This document shows, one piece after another, positions 28,670 to 38,290 of a stretch of DNA of 64,000 bases. The stretch's first letter is position 1, and each line of letters starts with the position of its first letter. The stretch is taken from the NCBI GenBank assembly GCA_028710415.1, contig JAQTUE010000011.1, forward strand, positions 62,001-126,000. The letters are read 5' to 3'. The DNA is from Paludibacter sp. (GTDB lineage Bacteria; Bacteroidota; Bacteroidia; Bacteroidales; Paludibacteraceae). A program made the position numbers and the translations under genes. Below the pieces are notes generated by a model. That model was not told where the DNA came from. It did no database searches and was given only the letters and a program-made list of their open reading frames with translations.

Positions 28670-29512
28670 ATGATAAAAGACATAGAAAAAGTAATCAGAT
28701 TACGTAAATCAATACGGACATTTACGAATATCGATATTGAACCAGAAAAGAAGCAGTTGATCCTGGATTTTATGAAGGATAACTCAGTGGGTATATTTGG
28801 CAATAAAGTCGATTTTTACTGGATAGATGGCAGTTCCGATAAATTTAAAGATGTAAAGCTCGGAACGTATGGTGTTATTTCCGGGACTAAATGTTTTATA
28901 GTCGGGAAAGTCAGGGATTCGGATAAAAACTTTGAGGATTTCGGGTATTGCATGGAAAAACTGGTGCTGTATTGTGCCCAGTTAAATATAGGGACCTGCT
29001 GGATGGGTGGTACGTACAAGAAAACTGCTTTTTCAACTGCCGTCGATTTAAAGGATGATGAACTTATTCCGGCAGTTACTCCAATCGGTTATTTTGGAAC
29101 CAGGAAACGAACGATTGATAAAATGTTCAGGCATTTTGCCGGATCGGATAACCGCAAACCCTTTGAGGAATTGTTCTTCTCCGGAACATTCTTACAGCAA
29201 CTTTCCCAAAAAGAGAAGGAAACCTATGGGTACTTCCTTGAAATGGTTCGTTTGGCACCTTCTGCATCCAATAAACAACCCTGGAGGGTTGTAGTGATCG
29301 AAAAGGTGCTGCATTTCTTCCTCAAACGAACGCCTAATTACAATAAAACCATACTGCATTCTGATCTGCAACGGGTGGACATGGGTATTGCCATATCGCA
29401 TTTGGAACTGGCATTAAACGAAAAAAACATATCGCACAAGTGGATCGTTCGTAATCCGGACCTTGATTTGGATGAGATGACGGAGTATATTGCAAGCTGT
29501 GAGATACATTAA
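28670..29512 (+). CDS. Nitroreductase-like protein
   Basis: RKSIRTF..., MEKLVLYCAQLNIGTCWMGG, RLAPSASNKQPWRVVV; start corrected to ATG 28670. Confidence 0.85.
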   Translation: MIKDIEKVIRLRKSIRTFTNIDIEPEKKQLILDFMKDNSVGIFGNKVDFYWIDGSSDKFKDVKLGTYGVISGTKCFIVGKVRDSDKNFEDFGYCMEKLVLYCAQLNIGTCWMGGTYKKTAFSTAVDLKDDELIPAVTPIGYFGTRKRTIDKMFRHFAGSDNRKPFEELFFSGTFLQQLSQKEKETYGYFLEMVRLAPSASNKQPWRVVVIEKVLHFFLKRTPNYNKTILHSDLQRVDMGIAISHLELALNEKNISHKWIVRNPDLDLDEMTEYIASCEIH

Positions 29513-29819
29513 TTCTAAACTTAAATAATCAAATAACATTTAAAAAAGAAATCAAAATATCTCAAATATATTATATGCAGTCAACAAGTTACATATAATT
29601 CGGTTGTAAATTTAAATCTATTGAGATTTGAACAAACAATGCTCTGATTTATTTTAATAGACAGTCAAGATAAAATGTTTAATAAAGAAAGGATGAAGTG
29701 AAAGACAAAAAAGAATAAACCCGTTTGATAATACTTCTTCTTTAACAAGAGCAGGTGCATTGCAATTCGTAGATTTAAAAAATAAAAGAGATTGATTTAA
29801 ACTAAAAATTAAAATACTT

Positions 29820-30260
29820 ATGAAACTTATAGCCAAAGCAACTATCCAGATTCAAAAACCGATTGAAGATGTTTTTGAAGCCATTGTGAATCCAGAAAAG
29901 ATGAAAATGTATTTTATCTCGGAAAGCAGTGGACGATTGGAAACAGGAAAAGAATTAATATGGAAGTTTCCAGAATTTTCTGACGAATGTATTGTCAAGG
30001 AAATTAAGATTGAAACCAATTGTTCCGTTTCATTTGTTTGGGACCCGGAAACCATTGTGAAAATCGAATTGGAAACACAACCCGACAAAAGTACAGTCGT
30101 AAAAGTAACTGAAGATGGAAAAGTATTCAATGAAGATAACCTGAAATGGGTTATTGGAAATACTGAAGGTTGGGCAAATTTCCTTTCTTGTATGAAGGCC
30201 TATCTGGAATATGGAATACAACTTCGTAAAGGAGCATTTGAGTTTATGAGAAAAAATTGA
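29820..30260 (+). CDS. SRPBCC/AHSA1-domain protein
   Basis: 146 aa; IQKPIEDVFEAIVNPEKMKMYF ... NTEGWANFLSCMKAYLEYG. Confidence 0.85.
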   Translation: MKLIAKATIQIQKPIEDVFEAIVNPEKMKMYFISESSGRLETGKELIWKFPEFSDECIVKEIKIETNCSVSFVWDPETIVKIELETQPDKSTVVKVTEDGKVFNEDNLKWVIGNTEGWANFLSCMKAYLEYGIQLRKGAFEFMRKN

Positions 30261-30400
30261 AAATGTCCGACAATGAAAACATGGTCCTAATAGGCTTATT
30301 TTAACTGGCTGTTGAATCATACTAAGCAGTATTTGCTTCTGATACCTTTCATAACAAAATGCTCATAGCTTCACTTGTTATCATTCAATCTAAAAAGAAT

Positions 30401-30907
30401 ATGAGAACAAAAACATTATTGACGATTTTACTTTGCCTAAGCTTTACTTTTGTTTTAGCACAAAACGAAAAGCCTTATAGAGATGCATACACTTTAAGAC
30501 TCCCTGTAGATGGAAAACAATTCTATGAACAGAAACTCGAGAAATCACCCTATTTTGTGAAAGAAAATATACTTCAACTGTATCCGGAAGAAAAACTATT
30601 TATTGAAGTTGAGATAACTAAAAATAAAATAACCTCCATGAAAGTTGTGAAAGAGAATCTTAATCCTGAAAAAACTATCAAAATTGATTTTACTCAGTCT
30701 ATCAGCAACAGAAAAAATGAATACATGAAGTTGGAAATCGTGAATCCATTTAAAAAAGATATTGAGTACAAGGCACTGATGTATATTCTTGGTCATGATA
30801 AATGGATTGAAACAAATGTATATCCTGTCAGGGCGAAATTGACAGGAATAGAAATGTGGAATGACTTGATAATAACTCTTGCCTTATCAGACTGGAAATT
30901 AAAATAA
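30401..30907 (+). CDS. Secreted hypothetical protein
   Basis: Signal peptide at ATG 30401; no recognised domain. Confidence 0.6.
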   Translation: MRTKTLLTILLCLSFTFVLAQNEKPYRDAYTLRLPVDGKQFYEQKLEKSPYFVKENILQLYPEEKLFIEVEITKNKITSMKVVKENLNPEKTIKIDFTQSISNRKNEYMKLEIVNPFKKDIEYKALMYILGHDKWIETNVYPVRAKLTGIEMWNDLIITLALSDWKLK

Positions 30908-30968
30908 AGAAATACTAATTCACGATACTATTATTCGTGGAATTTAAAATCTGTTTAAGAATTTCAGC

Positions 30969-32240
30969 TTACATTTCATTTCTTGCTTTCCTGAAAAAAT
31001 ACCTGGAACATAAAATATAAACAAAACCTCCCAAAACAGAAGAATAGGCAGCACCCATTAATCCAAAGAAATAAAGCGAAATACTTATGACGATAAGATT
31101 AAATACGAGGGTAATTAAACTTGTATAGACATTGTACTGTATTTTTCCTAATCCAAATATTGCACCATTCTGAAGCTGTGACAACAAACGAAGACTCCAA
31201 CCGATTGCTAAGTATGGGAAATATTGCAATGAAGGATCATATTTCCCATTAAAAATAAAGTGAAGAAAAAAGGGAATGAATAGTAAAACCCCCAGTAAAG
31301 AAATTGCAATGATAATGTACAGTAGTTTGTTGTATTGTTTGAATGCTTGTAAGAATTCACTTTTTTGTTGTGATAACGAAGAAAAATAGGGAATTGTAAT
31401 TTGCTGTACGGTACTTGGAATTATTTTTAAAACAACAGTAATTGTTAATGCGAAACTGTAAAATCCGATTTGATTCATATCCCGAATAAAAAAGCTGATC
31501 AATAAAATGTCAACATAAGCCGATATGTCTGATAATAAATAGGCTAACATGGATGTTTTGGCATATTTCCAGTGAATAGAAAATTGAGACAAGTTTTTAA
31601 TTGAGAAAGTCTTGATAGCTGAAAAAGAACTATAATGCCTGAAACAGACAAATAACATGAGAATGAAACTTAAGTTATAAGCCACATAATATCCTTTTAT
31701 TCCCGCCCAGTAGGTTAATAATACTATTGCAATTATGGATATGATTTTGTTCGATATTGTTAAGTTTGACAATAGTTTTATTTTCTTAATAGCCTGAAAG
31801 TAAGAAACAAAAACCATAAATACAGAATTGCTTATAATCGGAAATAGTCCAAGTGGGATGAGCCATTGAATTAGTTTATCTGATGAAAACAGCCCGTAAA
31901 AGTTTAAAATCAGGATAATAATATACAGGCTAATTGTAGAAATAATGGTAAGCAATAAAGCAGATTGAAGAAAAGATTTTTTTTCTTCCTCAGTCCTGTT
32001 TTCGGAACAGAGTTTAAGGGTTGAAGAATTAAAGCCCATACCTGCTACTATGGAAAAAATGGTCAGGTAGGTTTGTACGATTTTTATGCGCCCAATATCC
32101 CCCGGTGATAATATCCCTGCTACAAAAAGTTGTGATCCAAAAGCAACAACCTGGATAAGCAAATTAGCCGATAATAAATGGAAAAACCCTTTATTATTTA
32201 TATTCCTGATTGTGTTTTTTACAGCAATGTTCTTAAACAT
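30969..32240 (-). CDS. Polysaccharide flippase (Wzx/MATE-like)
   Basis: 423 aa, ~12 TM helices, lipopolysaccharide/O-antigen flippase pattern. Confidence 0.85.
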   Translation of the reverse strand: MFKNIAVKNTIRNINNKGFFHLLSANLLIQVVAFGSQLFVAGILSPGDIGRIKIVQTYLTIFSIVAGMGFNSSTLKLCSENRTEEEKKSFLQSALLLTIISTISLYIIILILNFYGLFSSDKLIQWLIPLGLFPIISNSVFMVFVSYFQAIKKIKLLSNLTISNKIISIIAIVLLTYWAGIKGYYVAYNLSFILMLFVCFRHYSSFSAIKTFSIKNLSQFSIHWKYAKTSMLAYLLSDISAYVDILLISFFIRDMNQIGFYSFALTITVVLKIIPSTVQQITIPYFSSLSQQKSEFLQAFKQYNKLLYIIIAISLLGVLLFIPFFLHFIFNGKYDPSLQYFPYLAIGWSLRLLSQLQNGAIFGLGKIQYNVYTSLITLVFNLIVISISLYFFGLMGAAYSSVLGGFVYILCSRYFFRKARNEM

Positions 32241-32318
32241 TTTAACTTATTTGTTGGTTGGTAATAAGGGTATTGTATGTATTAAATGTCTAATTGCCTG
32301 TTGAATAATCAGATTCTA

Positions 32319-33458
32319 TTATTTTCTGAAATGTGATTCAATAAACGAAATGAAATTTTGTTCAACGGCTTTCCAGTTATAGGTTGATTTTGAGATGGCC
32401 AATGCATTTGCAGCATGTTCAGCATATAAATTTGGATTATCGATATATTCCTTAATGTGCCCGGCAATGGATTCAACATCGGTCGGATCGCACAAATATC
32501 CGAAGTCTATGTTTTTTATTTCCCTGCGGATGGCCTTCAGGTTTGAATACAGTACAGGCCTGCCGCATGCCAGGTAATAAAACAGTTTGATAGGCAGGCA
32601 ATGCGTATTTTCAAAATCAATAATGCGTAAATCCAGAAACAGGTCGGTATTCCCGATGGCCTTGCAATATTCAGAGAATGGCAAAGTCTTTATCACAGTG
32701 ACCTGCACATTCGCAGGCAATCCGGATTGTAAATTGTTGAAACGGTAACGGTTTTCCTTATTTTGGAAATTACCTATGATTTTCAATTTAAACTTAATCT
32801 CAGGACTTCTTATTCCGGCTGTTTTAATGGCTCCCATCACAGCATCAATCCCTTTGTCCTGATTTATCTTGCCGGTATACAACAGGTTCATTTCTGACGT
32901 GATTTCCCGAAGCGGGTAATTTTCAATATATTCCAGGTCCGGGTAATAGGGTAGTTTGCAAACCCTCTTCCAGAAATATATACTCCTGTATTCAAGCGAT
33001 TTATAATACTCTCCAAAAATAAAACTATCGGCTGCCAAACCTGCTGACAGGTTGGCCATCAGCAGTACAAAATAGCGGACCAGTTTTTGATACCCTTTGA
33101 AACGTTGTAAATGTATTTTTGAGGGGTACCATTCGGTGACATCATAAATTATTTTGACCCGGTGGGTTGCCCTGTAAGTATTTGTTGACAATACGGCTAA
33201 CGGTGAATCACAGATGATGATATCAGGTGAAAAAGCTTTGAGGTAGGCTGTAATCTTATTGACTTTTTCAATACGATCCAGGTTGCTGTCATTAAAGGAA
33301 TTGATGGTGATGTTGTCAAGTTCTTTATAACATGCTTCCTTGGTGGAAATGATTTGTATGGTATACCCATGCTCAGCTAAACTTTTAGCCTGATGATAAA
33401 AAACTCTATCATCGTATGAATTGTGCCAGGTATTCAGAAGGACTATTTTTTTTGACAT
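32319..33458 (-). CDS. Glycosyltransferase (GT4-like)
   Basis: Rossmann-like N-term; YTGKINQDKGIDAVMGAI ... PIKLFYYLACGRPVLYSNLKAIRREI. Confidence 0.85.
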   Translation of the reverse strand: MSKKIVLLNTWHNSYDDRVFYHQAKSLAEHGYTIQIISTKEACYKELDNITINSFNDSNLDRIEKVNKITAYLKAFSPDIIICDSPLAVLSTNTYRATHRVKIIYDVTEWYPSKIHLQRFKGYQKLVRYFVLLMANLSAGLAADSFIFGEYYKSLEYRSIYFWKRVCKLPYYPDLEYIENYPLREITSEMNLLYTGKINQDKGIDAVMGAIKTAGIRSPEIKFKLKIIGNFQNKENRYRFNNLQSGLPANVQVTVIKTLPFSEYCKAIGNTDLFLDLRIIDFENTHCLPIKLFYYLACGRPVLYSNLKAIRREIKNIDFGYLCDPTDVESIAGHIKEYIDNPNLYAEHAANALAISKSTYNWKAVEQNFISFIESHFRK

Positions 33459-33460
33459 AA

Positions 33461-34348
33461 TTATCGGGATGATCGGCCTATTAAAAACGAAGGCCTGAAC
33501 TTTTTTAGTATATAGTATGGATGATATTTTGCACCAAAGCCCTTGTACAGGCGGGCAACACCTTCAATTCTTGATCCTTCGAAATCGAGCAGTTTATCCT
33601 TGCCCGCTTCGTTCCGGATAATGGTGTCAATCAGTAAAAACATGGCTGATGCTTCCTTCCCGTGTGGATTTGAGACCGGCAGCAGGTAGGTAATACGATT
33701 GCCCGTATTGAGTACACACAGTCCGGCTATCAGTTCTTGCTTTTCATCATAAACGCCGTATAAGGTTAATGCTTTTTCGTCAATCCCTTTATGGATGAGC
33801 TTTTCCAGGACAGGTTCCTTGGGTGACAAAAAGTTTTTTTCGACGGAGAAATAAAACGATAAAAAGGTTTCAACACTTAAATCAGACTCCACCGTAAGCT
33901 TTGATTTTAAAGCTTTATCCAGGTTCCGCTTCGTGTTTTTGGAAAAGGCTTTTCGCAACAAATCATACGGATGCAACAGGCTCAGAATGAAATTAGGGAA
34001 AATAAGGGCTTTCACGTAGAAGTTGGCCTCGTTTAGGTTCAACTCATAACTGAAATAGGGAATTTGTTTGATAAACTCTTCTACAATCTTCTCATTAATG
34101 GTTTTTTTTGAGAAAATGCCCAATTGCTGGGTTAGAACGGGTTGTACCAGATAGGGAATCCCATAGCGGCTTTTCACCGGCAAGGGCATGATGTATTCAT
34201 AATCCTCGCTTACCAATGCTTCCCATTCAGGCGAAACAATGTCCAGATACCACGAAAATGCATACGTCAAGTGATTGTGCGCCTGTGCGATACAGGTATC
34301 CCAGCGGTTATAGTCAATTGTTTTGTTTCGTAGATGAATTATCTGCAT
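33461..34348 (-). CDS. FemAB/GNAT-like acyltransferase-fold protein adjacent to glycan genes
   Basis: LLDFEGSRIEGVARLYKGFGA pattern; co-directional with GT and flippase. Confidence 0.55.
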   Translation of the reverse strand: MQIIHLRNKTIDYNRWDTCIAQAHNHLTYAFSWYLDIVSPEWEALVSEDYEYIMPLPVKSRYGIPYLVQPVLTQQLGIFSKKTINEKIVEEFIKQIPYFSYELNLNEANFYVKALIFPNFILSLLHPYDLLRKAFSKNTKRNLDKALKSKLTVESDLSVETFLSFYFSVEKNFLSPKEPVLEKLIHKGIDEKALTLYGVYDEKQELIAGLCVLNTGNRITYLLPVSNPHGKEASAMFLLIDTIIRNEAGKDKLLDFEGSRIEGVARLYKGFGAKYHPYYILKKFRPSFLIGRSSR

Positions 34349-34622
34349 TGGTAGGGTTTAACAAACATCAACACAAAAGTAATTGATTTTTACATTAAAA
34401 CAGCATGATTGAGCTGTTAATTTATTTAGTCGTACCCGGAACCTTTAAATGATGCCTTTTATATTCCTACAAACATACTGCGGATTTATTTTCTGCGTTT
34501 TAAGCAAACAGGGTGGGCGTGAAGCTTCAATCCAGACAGCCAGCTTTGGGTTGAACTGAAATATCAGACGGAAAGTTCGACATTATTTGTTGAGTCCCTA
34601 ACTTGGTCAAGCCATAATTAAG

Positions 34623-34715
34623 ATTAGAACGCGGATGGTACATTCCGGTTTTCGGAATATACGCAGATTTGGCGGATGGAACATTCCGGTTTTCGGAATT
34701 AAAAACGGATTATAA
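34623..34715. repeat. AGAACGCGGAT-family element interrupted by two copies of a 22-bp hairpin
   Basis: GCGGAT|GGTACATTCCGGTTTTCGGAAT|ATACGC..GCGGAT|GGAACATTCCGGTTTTCGGAAT|TAAAAACGGAT. Confidence 0.85.
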
Positions 34716-34857
34716 AAATACTACGTATTTTGATTTTAAGACCTTATATGGAATAGTGTGAATAAAATAGTTAGAAGATAATTCTGTAATATTGTGCCAA
34801 AAAATACACGAAATTGAGAGTTAAGATACTAACTAAATGTTCACTTTGATACTACCA

Positions 34858-35035
34858 TGATGTCGTCATGATGTCGCTGATAATCCATATATAATCCAAT
34901 AATAATCCATATATGATCCATATATAATCCATACTTATATAAAGATGGAATATATATGGATTATTATTGGATTACTATTTTGTTATTAAAAAGTTATCAG
35001 CGACATCGTGGTGACATCATAGCGACATCGTCACA
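34858..35035. repeat. ATAATCCATAT repeats and TGATGTCG repeats with inverted arms
   Basis: gatgtcgtcatgatgtcgctgataatccatatataatcc...ggattattattgg...atcagcgacatcgtggtgacatcat. Confidence 0.8.
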
Positions 35036-35042
35036 AGTTCAA

Positions 35043-35120
35043 TGTTTGAAGAGTTTGAAAGGTTTGAAGAGTTTGAAAGGTTTGAAGAGTTTGAAAGGTT
35101 TGAAGAGTTTGAAAAGTTTG
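35043..35120. repeat. Tandem 18-bp repeat (GTTTGAAGAGTTTGAAAG)n
   Basis: About 4 units, direct reading. Confidence 0.9.
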
Positions 35121-35318
35121 GGAGTCTGGAGGTGAAGTAGCACTGGTGGGTAATCGGATACAGATTTTTCAGGCGGAATGAAAATCATTTTGCTTCTCAG
35201 GATACAAGGCTTTCAACGCATTCTGTAACAAATGTAAAATATTTTTCCGGGATTTATTTTGTTATTCAGAAAGAAATCTGTAATTTTGAACGTTCAAAAT
35301 AAAGTTAACTAAATACAT

Positions 35319-35681
35319 ATGGCTAAAGAAGTAGTAACGAATACAGGAGCAATGTATAATGCATTGACAAACGGAAGTAAGATTGTAGGTAAGATAGTTG
35401 CAGACAGTGATTTCCGGATTGATGGAGATGTAGAAGGAACAATAACCTGTAACGGAAAAGTAGTCATTGGTCAAAAAGGTTATCTCAAAGGTTCAATATC
35501 CTGTGTGAATGCTGAAATCATTGGTACTGTCGAAGGGGATATTGTGGTGACGGAGACTCTGTCATTACGAAGTACCGCAGTAATCCGGGGAGAAGTAAGG
35601 ACAAGGACATTAATGGTAGAGCCAAACGCAGTATTCGATGGGACTTGCTCTATGAAGGACTCCGCATTAGCATCAGAATAA
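35319..35681 (+). CDS. Bactofilin / polymer-forming cytoskeletal protein
   Basis: GSKIVGKIVADSDFRIDGDVEGTITCNGKVVIGQKGYLKGSISC. Confidence 0.93.
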   Translation: MAKEVVTNTGAMYNALTNGSKIVGKIVADSDFRIDGDVEGTITCNGKVVIGQKGYLKGSISCVNAEIIGTVEGDIVVTETLSLRSTAVIRGEVRTRTLMVEPNAVFDGTCSMKDSALASE

Positions 35682-35796
35682 AAAACAGTTACAGATAAAA
35701 CAATTAAGCAGTATTACTGTTTTGAAGAATATAAATACAACGTTGAAGTAAATCCTACTTCAACGTTTTTATTTCAGGTTTATTAAACAAGATTAT

Positions 35797-36792
35797 ATGA
35801 AAGCAATACAATTCAAGGCACTGGTGGTGGAAGAAGTAGACGGAGGTTTTACACAATCCATTCAAACATTGTCGACAGATCAATTACCTGCCGGAGACGT
35901 ACTTGTCAAAGTGCACTACTCTTCGATTAACTACAAAGATGCACTTTCTTCAACCGGAAATAAAGGAGTTACCAAAAACTATCCACATACCCCGGGAATA
36001 GATGCAGCAGGCACGATAGAATATTCTGAATCCGGTTTGTTTCAACCGGGTGATGAGGTTATTGTGACAGGTTTTGATTTGGGAATGAATACAGCAGGTG
36101 GTTATGGACAATACATCCGGGTACCCGCAGAATGGGTGGTCAGGTTGCCTGAAGGACTGTCCCTGAAAGAATCCATGATTATTGGCACTGCCGGGTTTAC
36201 AGCAGGGATTTCAGTTTTAAGACTGAGTGAACTGGTTAAGCCTGCCGATGGTAAAATACTCGTTTCGGGTGCTACTGGCGGAGTAGGGTCGGTATCACTG
36301 GCTTTACTGACAAAGCTTGGATACCAAACAGTTTCTATAACTGGAAAGGAATCGGAGCATGAATTCCTGAAAAGCCTGGGGTCAACGGAAATCATTTCGA
36401 GGGATGAATTCCTGCTGCCTGACAAGCGGCCCTTGCTTTCGGCCCAGTATGCCGGGGCAATCGATACCGTGGGAGGGCCGGTACTTGAAAATATATTAAA
36501 AGCATTAAGGCCATTGGGAGCAGTAACCACCTGCGGCAGCGTGTCATCAACCCAACTGAACACCACAGTTTTCCCGTTTATTTTGAGAGGTAACACACTC
36601 ATAGGCATTTCGGCCCAGAATTATCCCACACCATTGCGGAAAAACCTGTGGGAAAAGCTAGCAACAGCATGGAAACCAAGTAATTTACTGGATCTCTATA
36701 CTGAAATAAAGCTCACTGACCTGAAAAGTCAGATTGAACAGATACTGGGTGGTAAATTAAAGGGAAGAACAATAGTGAATATGCTGGATTGA
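35797..36792 (+). CDS. YhdH/YhfP-family quinone oxidoreductase
   Basis: SSINYKDALSSTGNKGVTKNYPHTPGIDAAG, GTAGFTAGIS, VSGATGGVGS. Confidence 0.92.
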   Translation: MKAIQFKALVVEEVDGGFTQSIQTLSTDQLPAGDVLVKVHYSSINYKDALSSTGNKGVTKNYPHTPGIDAAGTIEYSESGLFQPGDEVIVTGFDLGMNTAGGYGQYIRVPAEWVVRLPEGLSLKESMIIGTAGFTAGISVLRLSELVKPADGKILVSGATGGVGSVSLALLTKLGYQTVSITGKESEHEFLKSLGSTEIISRDEFLLPDKRPLLSAQYAGAIDTVGGPVLENILKALRPLGAVTTCGSVSSTQLNTTVFPFILRGNTLIGISAQNYPTPLRKNLWEKLATAWKPSNLLDLYTEIKLTDLKSQIEQILGGKLKGRTIVNMLD

Positions 36793-37039
36793 TGAATTGT
36801 TTTGGATGCAGAATTGATTTAATGGTTCCGGATTAAATAATTGACCGTCAATTGGTATAAAGATTATCAAAGAATGTATACAGGAGGTTAATTCGATAGC
36901 AGATTAACGAAAATTCAATCAATATCTGTCAATGTTCAAATCTTTTTAATCAAAACGCTTTTATTAATGGAAAAAAAAGCGCAATTTTGCACTTTATTTC
37001 TGGTCGTAATTTAACCTCAAAATTAGAACCCTTCTTTGA

Positions 37040-38266
37040 ATGGCATTAGCAAACGAGAATTATTTAAAGACTCCCGAAATCTATTGTTTTGACGAAATAG
37101 AGAAGCGTGTTAACGCGTTTAAAATACTGCATCCCAACGCAAAAATAATCCGTTTAGGTGTAGGGGACGTTACCCGCCCTCTGCCTTCTGAAGTAGTTCA
37201 GGCCATGCATAAAGCCATTGACGAAATGAGTCAGGTTGAGACTTTTAGAGGCTACAGTCCACCCCAGGGTTATGATTTCCTGATTGAAAAAATACTAAAG
37301 GAGTACCGGTCTATCGGTGTTTTCCTGGACAAGGACAGCATATTTGTCAATGATGGGGCTAAATCCGACATTGGCAATATTGGCCATGTGTTGGGGAGGG
37401 ATAATATCATAGCCATTTCCGACCCGGTGTATCCCGTTTATGAAAATGCAACTATCATGAGTGGCAGGGCAGGAGTGTTGAACGATGATCAGAAATGGAG
37501 CAATATCGTTTACTTGCGTTGTACTGAAGAAACTGGATTTATACCTGAATTGCCGACAGAAAAGGTGGATGTGATTTATTTATGCAATCCCAACAACCCG
37601 ACCGGTACGGTTATGACCAAAGCGGAATTGAAAGGTTGGGTTGATTATGCCATTGAACATCAAAGTATTATTATCTACGATGGAGCCTATCAGGCTTATG
37701 TGAACGAACCGGATGTTCCCAGGAGCATCTATGAAATAAAAGGAGCCAAAAAGGTAGCCATTGAAATACGAAGTTACTCTAAAACTGCCGGTTTCACAGG
37801 CCTTCGGTGTGGTTATTCGGTATTTCCACAGGAATTACTGGTGTATACCAAAATGGGAGAACAGGTACCCCTGATCAAACTCTGGAGCCGAAGGAATGCA
37901 AATTATACCAATGGTGTATCCTATGTGGTACAACGGGGAGCAGAAGCTGTTTATACCCGAAAAGGCAAGGCAGAAACTCAAGAATTGGTGAACTATTACC
38001 TGACGAATGCATCCCTGATCAGAAAGGAATTACTCTCTTTAGGACTCGAGGTCTATGGCGGGGTGAGTTCACCCTATGTATGGTTTAAAACACCCGATAA
38101 CCAACCTTCCTGGAAGTTTTTCCATCAATTGCTTTATGAAAATCACATTGTAGGAACACCGGGTGATGTATTTGGGCCTTCCGGGGAAGGATATATGCGT
38201 TTTACAGGTTTTGGAAGCCGTGAAGACACATTAATTTCTTTAGAGAGACTAAGAAAAATAATATAA
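37040..38266 (+). CDS. dapL: LL-diaminopimelate aminotransferase
   Basis: LGVGDVTRPLP, FRGYSPPQGYDFL, CNPNNPTGTVMTK, EIRSYSKTAGFTGLRCGY. Confidence 0.95.
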   Translation: MALANENYLKTPEIYCFDEIEKRVNAFKILHPNAKIIRLGVGDVTRPLPSEVVQAMHKAIDEMSQVETFRGYSPPQGYDFLIEKILKEYRSIGVFLDKDSIFVNDGAKSDIGNIGHVLGRDNIIAISDPVYPVYENATIMSGRAGVLNDDQKWSNIVYLRCTEETGFIPELPTEKVDVIYLCNPNNPTGTVMTKAELKGWVDYAIEHQSIIIYDGAYQAYVNEPDVPRSIYEIKGAKKVAIEIRSYSKTAGFTGLRCGYSVFPQELLVYTKMGEQVPLIKLWSRRNANYTNGVSYVVQRGAEAVYTRKGKAETQELVNYYLTNASLIRKELLSLGLEVYGGVSSPYVWFKTPDNQPSWKFFHQLLYENHIVGTPGDVFGPSGEGYMRFTGFGSREDTLISLERLRKII

Positions 38267-38290
38267 TTAATATATAAACAAAAGTAGATT

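Noticed and set aside
38267-38290. glmS ribozyme
   Set aside because: The gap to dapL is only 24 bp, too short for the ribozyme.
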